Source: an uncultured Flavobacteriales bacterium (lineage in GTDB: Bacteria; Bacteroidota; Bacteroidia; Flavobacteriales_D; Crocinitomicaceae). From it: a stretch of 10,528 nt of DNA. The position numbers and the translations under genes are program-made. Shown here in pieces: positions 1 through 6,210 of this stretch. Numbering within the stretch: the first letter of the stretch is position 1; each line of letters opens with the position of its first letter. The stretch is from contig CAJQOB010000204.1 in NCBI GenBank assembly GCA_905479845.1, positions 1 to 10,528 on the forward strand, given 5' to 3'. The notes under the pieces were generated by a model, which saw only the letters and a program-made list of their open reading frames with translations, ran no database searches and was not told where the DNA came from.

Positions 1-1
1 C

Positions 2-532
2 AAAAACTTCGACTTGAATTCGAAAATTGGAGAATCAGACCCTAGTATCACCGAAATCCCAGACAGCATTATTGTTCTAAAGGATTTGAGTGCTGGCCAA
101 ATGAAGGCAGCGATCAATCTCGCTCAGACTAAAATCCGAAGCAAAGGTTCCAAGCTAGATAGTCAGAAGCGTTTCTTGGAAACCATGGAAATGGACATGA
201 ACAAATATTTGATTGAGTTCCACCGGAAGTTTTCACTGACAATTGCCATTATCGTACTATTCTTTGTTGGAGCTCCACTTGGCGCAATTGTCCGCAAAGG
301 TGGATTTGGTGCTCCTGTGGTGATTGCGGCATTGTTATTCATGGTCTATTTTGTGCTCATGACTATTGGAGATGGATTAGCAAAATCCGGGACAATCTCA
401 CCGTTTCTTGGAATGTGGTTTTCGTCTATGGCGCTCACTCCAGTAGCTATTTGGCTCATGTATTCGGCAGCCAACGACTCCCCTGTTTTCAGTAAAGAAG
501 CATGGAAGAAATTCATTCGATTGAAGCGATGA
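2..532 (+). CDS. LptF/LptG family permease, C-terminal part (5' end outside window)
   Basis: This is the C-terminal 176 residues of a YjgP/YjgQ (LptF/LptG) permease. In the known system these form the membrane dimer of the LptB2FG ABC transporter, which extracts lipopolysaccharide from the inner membrane and feeds it to the periplasmic bridge. The frame is open to the window edge, so the TTG at 14 is not a real start. Seen directly: a polar stretch, then three hydrophobic helices at about visible residues 77-97, 102-121 and 132-155, with the family-typical APLGAIVRKGGFG turn between the first two and GMWFSS in the third. This is the canonical last membrane block of the family. The stop codon overlaps the next gene's start (ATGA, 529-532), implying translational coupling to a glycosyltransferase. 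I cannot tell LptF from LptG in this phylum. Confidence 0.88.
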   Translation, partial: KNFDLNSKIGESDPSITEIPDSIIVLKDLSAGQMKAAINLAQTKIRSKGSKLDSQKRFLETMEMDMNKYLIEFHRKFSLTIAIIVLFFVGAPLGAIVRKGGFGAPVVIAALLFMVYFVLMTIGDGLAKSGTISPFLGMWFSSMALTPVAIWLMYSAANDSPVFSKEAWKKFIRLKR

Positions 533-1710
533 AACTACTCTTCTTCACATCGAAACCAATTTACCCTTCTGTTGATGGAGGTTGTTTGGCGAGTAACAAA
601 TTTCTTGCTTGCTTACTTCGTGCAAAGATCGACGTACAATATGTGACGCTCTCAACAAACAAGCACCCATTTGACATTAACCAATTCCCTTCGGAGCTTG
701 TCGAGCGTATTCATCCAATTGACTACTTCGTAAATACAGATGTCAGTATTTTTCCTGCACTAAAGTCACTCTTTAGCTCCAATTCTTATAATGCGGATCG
801 ATTCTATTTGTCGGAAATTGAAGCTTTGATTATTGAATTAGTCAAAAAAGAGTCTTTTGACGGAATCATCTTCGATAGTTTGTATACACTACCTTATTTA
901 GAAGGGATTAAGCCAATTTTCAAGGGGAAGATTGGGGTTCGAACACACAATGTCGAATTCCGACTGTGGGAACAATACGCCAAGGATTCCAGTTGGATTA
1001 AGAAGTTGTATTTGAAGCAATTGGCAAAGGACTTGAAACGATTCGAATTGAAAAAACTCAAGGAGGTTGATGTAATTCTCTCAATTTCGAAAGACGATTC
1101 TTCTGAATTCAGATCTTTGGGAGTGAAAACAAGTATTGCTGATATCCCTGTAAACATGGAGATTGGAACTACTAACACCAATATCGTTGATAATCGGATT
1201 TATCACCTTGGAATGATGGACTGGGAGCCGAATCGTCAAGCTGTGAATTTGCTGGTTGAGTGGATGCCTGAATTGAGAAAGAGAAATCCTCAGTTGGAAC
1301 TTCACATTGCGGGATCGAAATCTCAAGAATTTATCCAAGAGGATGTAGAAAATGGTATTCGCGTTCATGGATTTGTTGAATCAGTGGATAATTTTGCAAA
1401 AAACCACGGAATGCTCGTGTCTCCTATTCAGGCAGCATCTGGAGTAAGAATTAAGTTCCTGGAAGCAATGGCAATTGGGGTCCCGATCATCACAACATCT
1501 GTTGGAGCGTTAGGAATCGAATATCAAGCGTGTAATTGTATTTCCATTGCAGAATCGAAAGAGGATTTCATGTCACAGATTGAGGAATTCTCATCAAATT
1601 CGGGGAAACGAGAAGAAATCGGTCAAAACGCACTGAATTATATCGATAAAAACCATAATATTGACACCATAAGTCAAAGAATAGTTGAAATCTTCGAAGG
1701 TAATTCATAG
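529..1710 (+). CDS. GT4-type glycosyltransferase (first of a tandem pair)
   Basis: This is a predicted GT-B fold, family-4-like glycosyltransferase of 393 residues, a usual length. It probably transfers a sugar from a nucleotide donor onto a lipid-linked or surface glycan at the cytoplasmic membrane face; substrate is unknown. The N-terminal Rossmann strand MKLLFFTSKPIYP leads into a glycine-containing loop (VDGG, 15-18). The acceptor-domain motif RTHNVEFRLW lies at 138-147, and the C-terminal donor domain starts near HLGMMDWEPN (226-235). The donor-binding signature SGVRIKFLEAMAIGVP is at 304-319, including the conserved Glu of LEAMA. I chose ATG 529 because it overlaps the upstream stop as ATGA and starts exactly at the first strand; ATG 502 would only add nine unlike residues inside the permease gene. 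No signal peptide or membrane helix is visible, so it is likely cytoplasmic or peripheral. Confidence 0.85.
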   Translation: MKLLFFTSKPIYPSVDGGCLASNKFLACLLRAKIDVQYVTLSTNKHPFDINQFPSELVERIHPIDYFVNTDVSIFPALKSLFSSNSYNADRFYLSEIEALIIELVKKESFDGIIFDSLYTLPYLEGIKPIFKGKIGVRTHNVEFRLWEQYAKDSSWIKKLYLKQLAKDLKRFELKKLKEVDVILSISKDDSSEFRSLGVKTSIADIPVNMEIGTTNTNIVDNRIYHLGMMDWEPNRQAVNLLVEWMPELRKRNPQLELHIAGSKSQEFIQEDVENGIRVHGFVESVDNFAKNHGMLVSPIQAASGVRIKFLEAMAIGVPIITTSVGALGIEYQACNCISIAESKEDFMSQIEEFSSNSGKREEIGQNALNYIDKNHNIDTISQRIVEIFEGNS

Positions 1711-2878
1711 AAAAAAAGTACTCATGCTAGTGTCGCGATTCCCATATCCGCTTGAGAAAGGAGATAAACTGCGTGCTTTTCATCAACTAAAAGAACTAAA
1801 CAAACATTTCGATGTTACCTTGTTCGCTTTGACCAATCACGATATTACAGCTGAGCATTACAAAAAAGTTGAAGAATACTGTTCTGAGATTGTCGTTCAC
1901 CAACAAAACTTACTTCAAAAAGGATGGAATATCTTTCGGTCTGCGCTAAATGGGAACCCTTACCAAGTAGGATATTTTTACAGTTCCAAAGGACAGAGCA
2001 AGATTAATCAGTTACTTGAGGAGACCTCATTTAATCATATTTACTGTCAGTTAGTTAGAGTGGCTGAATACGTGAAGAACGAACATTCTATCCCAAAGAC
2101 TCTGGATTATATGGATGCTCTTAGCGCCGGAATACAACGTCGCGTTTCAAAGCAGCCTTTCTACAAAAAATGGATCTTCAAATCTGAATCAAAACGATTG
2201 AAGCGCTATGAGTCCCTGATGTTCGACTTTTTTGAGAATCGTACCATCATTAGCAAACAAGATCAGCAATTGATCATGCACCCAAATGCTCAGGAAATCG
2301 TATGTATTCCCAATGGAATCGACGAAAGTTTCTTTGAGGAAGTAAAACATGAAAAGACGCACGATTTCGTGTTCGTCGGAAACATGAGTTATCCTCCAAA
2401 TGTGGAAGCTATAGCTTATATCTCTGAAAAGATACTACCAATGTTTCCAGATCAAACTTTGCTCGTTTCAGGCTCGTCCCCATCAAAAAGAGTAAAGAAA
2501 ATTGCTTCAGAAAACACCCAAATTGAACTAACAGGCTGGGTAGACGATATCCGAGCTTCCTATGCATCAGGAAAAATATTCCTAGCCCCCATGATGATTG
2601 GAACAGGAATGCAGAACAAGCTTTTGGAAGCGATGGCAATTGGCGTTCCGTGCATCACCACTCCTCTGGCTAACAATCCAATCGGTACTACCGAAAACTC
2701 AGAGATTCTCGTTGCGTCGACACCCAACGAGTTCAAAACGGCTATTGAAACCTTACTGAAGGATTCTGACAAATACACTGAAATACAGTTAAATGCACGC
2801 TCCTTTGTCGAGACGAATCATCATTGGAGCGAAACGACAAAGCGCTTAGTAGAATTGATCGACTCTACAAAATATTAA
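1685..2878 (+). CDS. GT4-type glycosyltransferase (second of a tandem pair; start uncertain)
   Basis: This is a second GT-B glycosyltransferase, 397 residues from TTG 1685. Its N-terminus, SRFPYPLEKGDKLRAFHQLKEL (17-38), resembles the TIGR03087-like sugar transferases that open with a PYP..KGDK(I/L)R motif. The linker motif VCIPNGID (206-213) and donor-domain strand FVFVGNMSYPPN (228-239) follow. The signature GTGMQNKLLEAMAIGVP is at 306-322. It differs clearly from its neighbour outside the signature, so it is probably not a recent duplicate. An in-frame TAG at 1682-1684 directly precedes the TTG, so the start can only be TTG 1685, a rare ATT at 1703, or ATG 1724. ATG 1724 would remove the basic and first-strand residues KKVL. 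Sugar and acceptor are unknown. Context with the permease and first transferase suggests lipopolysaccharide or other envelope glycan assembly. Confidence 0.83.
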   Translation: MKSSKVIHRKKVLMLVSRFPYPLEKGDKLRAFHQLKELNKHFDVTLFALTNHDITAEHYKKVEEYCSEIVVHQQNLLQKGWNIFRSALNGNPYQVGYFYSSKGQSKINQLLEETSFNHIYCQLVRVAEYVKNEHSIPKTLDYMDALSAGIQRRVSKQPFYKKWIFKSESKRLKRYESLMFDFFENRTIISKQDQQLIMHPNAQEIVCIPNGIDESFFEEVKHEKTHDFVFVGNMSYPPNVEAIAYISEKILPMFPDQTLLVSGSSPSKRVKKIASENTQIELTGWVDDIRASYASGKIFLAPMMIGTGMQNKLLEAMAIGVPCITTPLANNPIGTTENSEILVASTPNEFKTAIETLLKDSDKYTEIQLNARSFVETNHHWSETTKRLVELIDSTKY

Positions 2879-2931
2879 CCCGGGTAGATAGCTTATCAAG
2901 AATCAATTTAAAGAAATCCCTTTCACTTCTC

Positions 2932-2960
2932 TTTCAACTTAGATTTTTCCAGTAAATTTG
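2932..2960 (+). promoter_or_regulatory. Candidate Bacteroidota-type promoter for ribBA
   Basis: TAAATTTG at 2953-2960 fits the Bacteroidota -7 consensus TANNTTTG exactly. TTTC at 2932-2935 is one base off the -33 TTTG box, with a 17-nt spacer. Transcription would start a few bases after 2960, giving a leader of roughly 15 nt before ATG 2982. An exact -7 match could occur by chance in an AT-rich gap of 103 nt, so this remains a candidate. No hairpin with a T-tract is visible between the upstream transferase and this site. Confidence 0.5.
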
Positions 2961-2981
2961 CGGAAACTGTCGATCAGACGT

Positions 2982-4196
2982 ATGGAAATCAAATTAAACA
3001 CGATAGAAGAAGCCATTAAGGACATCCAAGATGGTAAAGTTGTCATTGTCGTGGATGACGAAAACCGTGAGAACGAAGGAGATTTCGTTACAGCAGCACG
3101 GAATATCACCCCTGAAATAATCAATTTCATGGCGACTCATGGTCGTGGATTGGTTTGCGCCCCTTTGATTGAAGATGAGTGCGACCGATTGGGATTGAAC
3201 TTAATGGTTCAGAGTAACTCTGCAGCATATGAAACACCATTTACGGTTTCGGTTGACTTGAACGGTCACGGCTGTACAACAGGAATCAGCGCGAGTGATA
3301 GAGCGAAAACAGTAAAAGCTTTAATCGATCCAAAGATTCGTCCTGAGGAATTAGGAAAACCAGGTCACATCTTCCCTCTTCGTGCAAAGAAAGGTGGAGT
3401 TTTACGTCGAGCTGGACACACTGAAGCGGCAATTGACTTGGCTAGAATGTCAGGATTCGAACCTGCCGGTGTTATTGTTGAGATCTTGAACGAGGACGGA
3501 TCAATGGCGCGCTTGCCTGAATTGGTAGAGATTGCGGAGAAGTTTGATCTTAAACTGGTTTCTATTGAAGACTTGATTGCATACCGCATGCAAAACGAAT
3601 CATTGGTTGAGAAAGTTATCGATGTTAAAATGCCTACGGAATTTGGAAACTTCGACATGCACTTGTTCAAGGAAACAAACTCTGAGAAAGAACATTTGGC
3701 AATTGTAAAAGGTGAATTCAAAGAAGATGAGCCAATATTGGTTCGTGTTCATTCTTCATGTATGACAGGTGACATCTTTGGTTCTTGTCGTTGTGATTGT
3801 GGTCCTCAATTGGAGACTTCGATGCGCATGGTTGAAGAAGCTGGGAAAGGCTTGATCGTATACATGAACCAAGAAGGTCGTGGAATTGGTCTTACAAACA
3901 AATTAAAAGCATACAAACTTCAGGAAGAAGGATACGATACACTGGAAGCAAATTTGAAACTCGGATTCAAAGGAGACGAACGTGACTACGGAATTGGAGC
4001 GCAAATCATTCGATCTTTCGGAATCTCGAAAATGCGCCTAATGTCCAATAACCCAACGAAACGAACTGGTTTGATCGGTTATGGACTAGAAGTAGTCGAA
4101 AATGTAGCATTGGAAATTGAATCGAACGAACACAACGAATTCTATTTGAAAACCAAGCGCGATCGCATGGGACATACCTTAAAAATGGATAAGTAA
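2982..4196 (+). CDS. ribBA: RibBA: 3,4-dihydroxy-2-butanone-4-phosphate synthase / GTP cyclohydrolase II
   Basis: This bifunctional cytoplasmic enzyme supplies both riboflavin precursors: it converts ribulose 5-phosphate to dihydroxybutanone phosphate and formate, and GTP to the diaminopyrimidine. The N-terminal synthase domain (about 1-205) shows the acidic loop DDENRENEGDF (25-35), THGRGLVCAPL (52-62), GCTTGISASDRA (97-108), GHIFPLRA (128-135) and AGHTEAAID (144-152). The cyclohydrolase domain (about 210-400) has zinc ligands C260, C271 and C273 in SSC-x10-CDC, NQEGRGIGL (296-304), Tyr311, the D332-E-R334 catalytic pair, and NNPTKR (356-361). At 404 residues both domains are full length with no key residue missing. 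ATG 2982 is chosen over TTG 2958 because the TTG lies inside the candidate -7 box and the extra eight residues resemble nothing in the family. lolD follows after a single base, so the two are probably co-transcribed. No FMN riboswitch fits the short leader. Confidence 0.97.
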   Translation: MEIKLNTIEEAIKDIQDGKVVIVVDDENRENEGDFVTAARNITPEIINFMATHGRGLVCAPLIEDECDRLGLNLMVQSNSAAYETPFTVSVDLNGHGCTTGISASDRAKTVKALIDPKIRPEELGKPGHIFPLRAKKGGVLRRAGHTEAAIDLARMSGFEPAGVIVEILNEDGSMARLPELVEIAEKFDLKLVSIEDLIAYRMQNESLVEKVIDVKMPTEFGNFDMHLFKETNSEKEHLAIVKGEFKEDEPILVRVHSSCMTGDIFGSCRCDCGPQLETSMRMVEEAGKGLIVYMNQEGRGIGLTNKLKAYKLQEEGYDTLEANLKLGFKGDERDYGIGAQIIRSFGISKMRLMSNNPTKRTGLIGYGLEVVENVALEIESNEHNEFYLKTKRDRMGHTLKMDK

Positions 4197-4197
4197 G

Positions 4198-4851
4198 ATG
4201 TTGACAGCAAAAGGAATCACGAAATCATTTGAAGATTTAAGGATCTTGAAAGGAATTGATTTGGAAATCACGGCAGGTGAAGTGGTTTCAATCGTGGGTT
4301 CATCTGGAGCTGGAAAAACAACTTTACTTCAAATTTTAGGAACGCTTGACAAACCAGATTCTGGTGAGGTTCTGTTGAATGGAACAAACCCGTTTGATTT
4401 GAGCTCTCGTCAGTTATCAGCATTCAGAAACGAATCAATTGGCTTTATCTTCCAATTTCATCAATTACTTCCTGAGTTTAACGCAATTGAGAACATCATT
4501 CTACCCGCTTTGATTCAAGGGCGAAACATGGGAGATGCGAAGGCAGAAGCAATGAAATTGTTAGGGATGCTTGGATTGGAGAATCGTGCCACTCACCGAC
4601 CGAATGAGCTTTCTGGTGGCGAGCAACAAAGAATTGCCGTAGCAAGATCGCTGATCAATCAGCCGAAGATTATTTTGGCGGATGAGCCTTCAGGAAACCT
4701 GGATAGCCAAAACTCGACAGAATTACACCAGTTGTTTTTTGATTTGCGTGATGAGTTCAATCAGACTTTTGTAATTGTTACTCACAATCAAGAGTTGGCT
4801 GGCATGACAGATCGTAGAATCCAAATTACTGATGGATTAATCGTTGAGTAA
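4198..4851 (+). CDS. lolD: LolD-like ABC transporter ATP-binding protein
   Basis: This 217-residue nucleotide-binding subunit belongs to the LolD/FtsE/MacB group. LolD powers LolCE-type membrane subunits that release outer-membrane lipoproteins to LolA. All ATPase motifs are intact: Walker A GSSGAGKTT (34-42), Q-loop Gln86, signature LSGGEQQ (138-144), Walker B IILADEP (158-164) with catalytic Glu163, D-loop SGNLDS (165-170) and switch His196. The stretch around the Q-loop, FIFQFHQLLPEFNAIEN (83-99), matches the QFHHLLPDF pattern characteristic of LolD better than FtsE or MacB. The start ATG lies one base after the ribBA stop. No partner permease is encoded nearby, so it must work with subunits made elsewhere. 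The LptF/G gene upstream belongs to a different transporter. A general lipoprotein or peptide exporter role is the main alternative. Confidence 0.85.
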   Translation: MLTAKGITKSFEDLRILKGIDLEITAGEVVSIVGSSGAGKTTLLQILGTLDKPDSGEVLLNGTNPFDLSSRQLSAFRNESIGFIFQFHQLLPEFNAIENIILPALIQGRNMGDAKAEAMKLLGMLGLENRATHRPNELSGGEQQRIAVARSLINQPKIILADEPSGNLDSQNSTELHQLFFDLRDEFNQTFVIVTHNQELAGMTDRRIQITDGLIVE

Positions 4852-4862
4852 ATCTTCGCTTA

Positions 4863-5396
4863 ATGTATAAAGACAGTTCTTTAATATCATCGAGTTTAAC
4901 TGATCTCCTTCATAAAAATGAGGAGATTGAATTAATTGAACCAGTTGACAAACGAGCTCGAATGAGATCAGTACGCATGTATTTACTCATCGCTTTGGGA
5001 ATCTTTGTAATACTTGATGGATACCTCTGGACATCTGGAATGCTCGTAAAGGATACATTAATTGCAACCATTCTTACAATTTTCTTTTGGAATATCCTTA
5101 CGTTATTGGCACTTGGAGCGGCATACCGTACCTACAAAAGAATGGACAAAGCATTTTATGCATTGACCAATATGCGCATCATCTATTGCACATTGAGCCA
5201 ATCAAAAGAAATCGATTCTGCCTATTTCAAAGACATTCATGAGGTCACTCCGGATAAGCACATGGTTAAAATCGACCTGAATGATATGGGCGAACATGGA
5301 AAACGTTATCGATATGTTCACGGTGTTGTTGATCCAGAAGGGTTTTGCACTAAAATCAATGAACGATTGGAGCCGTTTCGACTAGGTCCGAAATAA
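4863..5396 (+). CDS. Small membrane protein with bacterial PH-like domain
   Basis: This is a 177-residue protein with no assigned function. Two hydrophobic helices form a hairpin at about 39-58 and 65-90, separated by a short loop. They are flanked by a polar N-terminus and by a basic segment (YRTYKRMDK, 88-96). The motif AFYALTNMRIIY (97-108), followed by SKEIDSAYFKDI (114-125), closely resembles the YxLTxxRii strand and the following 'dI' strand of bPH (DUF304-like) membrane proteins, where a transmembrane hairpin is joined to a PH fold. This points to a membrane-anchored, cytoplasmic PH-like domain, possibly lipid or partner binding. There is no signal peptide or catalytic motif. It sits 11 bases after lolD and 11 bases before the TIGR02757 gene, so it is likely in the same transcript, but context does not define its role. 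The fold call is inference from a short motif. Confidence 0.7.
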   Translation: MYKDSSLISSSLTDLLHKNEEIELIEPVDKRARMRSVRMYLLIALGIFVILDGYLWTSGMLVKDTLIATILTIFFWNILTLLALGAAYRTYKRMDKAFYALTNMRIIYCTLSQSKEIDSAYFKDIHEVTPDKHMVKIDLNDMGEHGKRYRYVHGVVDPEGFCTKINERLEPFRLGPK

Positions 5397-5407
5397 TTAC
5401 TGCAGAT

Positions 5408-6151
5408 ATGACAAAAGCTGAATTAAAAGATTATCTCGACTTTAAAGCAGAACAATACAACACCCGTACGTTTATAGAAAGTGACCCAATTCAACTCCCC
5501 CACCGTTTTTCAAAAAAGGAAGATATTGAAATTGTCGCCTATTTAGTTTCTACCATTGCTTGGGGGCAACGTAAATCCATTATCAAGAACGGAGAACGTT
5601 TGATTGACATCATGGAGAACAACCCTCATGAATTCATACTCAATTACACTTCTAGAAAGTTAGACTTCGTTCACAGAACCTTCAACGCGGTTGATTTGGA
5701 CTTCTTCTTCAGAAGCCTTCGGAACATCTATGAAAATGGTGGATTAGAGAAAGCCTTCTCCTCACATTTAGAAATAGAAGGAATTAAAGGGAGAATTGTC
5801 AACTTTCGTGAATTGTTCTTAGAAATGGAACACGAAAAGCGATCAGAGAAGCACATCTCAAACCCAATGAAAGGTTCAGCAGCCAAGCGTATCAACATGT
5901 TTTTGCGGTGGATGGTGAGAAACGACAAACAAGGTGTTGATTTCGGAATTTGGAAAAGTATTCCAGCATCAGAATTGTATATCCCACTTGATGTCCATAC
6001 CAGTACTCACGGACGAAACCTCGGTTTAATCCAACGAAAACAAGACGACTGGAAAGCATTGGAAGAGTTGATGTCTCAATTGAGAAAATTTGATCCAGTT
6101 GACCCTGCGAAGTACGATTTCGCACTATTTGGAATTGGAGCTTTTGAATAA
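5408..6151 (+). CDS. TIGR02757 (DUF2400) family protein
   Basis: This 247-residue soluble protein matches the uncharacterised TIGR02757 family through several family-typical blocks: STIAWGQRKSI (48-58), GSAAKRINMFLRWMVRND (156-173), VDFGIW (177-182), IPLDVHTSTHGRNLGL (192-207), DDWKALEELM (213-222) and the C-terminal PAKYDFALFGIGAFE (233-247). The length is slightly short but both ends look complete. No function is established. By eye, GSAAKRIN with Lys160 and PLDVHT with Asp195 resemble the order of the Lys and Asp motifs of helix-hairpin-helix DNA glycosylases such as endonuclease III; this is inference only. No iron-sulfur cysteine cluster is present: I see no cysteine in the sequence. ATG 5408 is the first usable start and is 11 bases from the upstream gene. 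A 59-bp gap separates it from the BatA gene. Confidence 0.9.
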   Translation: MTKAELKDYLDFKAEQYNTRTFIESDPIQLPHRFSKKEDIEIVAYLVSTIAWGQRKSIIKNGERLIDIMENNPHEFILNYTSRKLDFVHRTFNAVDLDFFFRSLRNIYENGGLEKAFSSHLEIEGIKGRIVNFRELFLEMEHEKRSEKHISNPMKGSAAKRINMFLRWMVRNDKQGVDFGIWKSIPASELYIPLDVHTSTHGRNLGLIQRKQDDWKALEELMSQLRKFDPVDPAKYDFALFGIGAFE

Positions 6152-6198
6152 TTTGCGTTTGTTATCATTCTCGCACACCTGTACATCGCAGAAAATCT

Positions 6199-6206
6199 TA
6201 TTTTTG
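6199..6206 (+). promoter_or_regulatory. Possible -7 box directly before the BatA-domain gene
   Basis: TATTTTTG fits TANNTTTG and ends four bases before ATG 6211. No good -33 TTTG is found 17-23 bases upstream. If active, transcription would begin at about the start codon and give a nearly leaderless message. It is equally likely to be a chance match in an AT-rich spacer. Confidence 0.2.
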
Positions 6207-6210
6207 GAGC

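Noticed and set aside
502..528. ATG 502 as start of the first glycosyltransferase
   Set aside because: It adds nine residues unlike the family ahead of the first beta strand; the ATGA overlap at 529 is a better initiation site.
894..1368. Open frames on the minus strand within the glycosyltransferase, and similar ones across the window
   Set aside because: They lie antisense to well-supported genes, show no recognisable domains, and are what an AT-rich coding strand yields by chance.
2878..2885. ACCCGGGT palindrome after the second glycosyltransferase as a terminator or operator
   Set aside because: It is an 8-base palindrome with no loop and no T-tract after it, and carries no other supporting signal.
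2879..2981. FMN riboswitch ahead of ribBA
   Set aside because: The gap is 103 nt and the predicted leader only about 15 nt; I see none of the conserved RFN-element helices, and no terminator or anti-terminator pairing.
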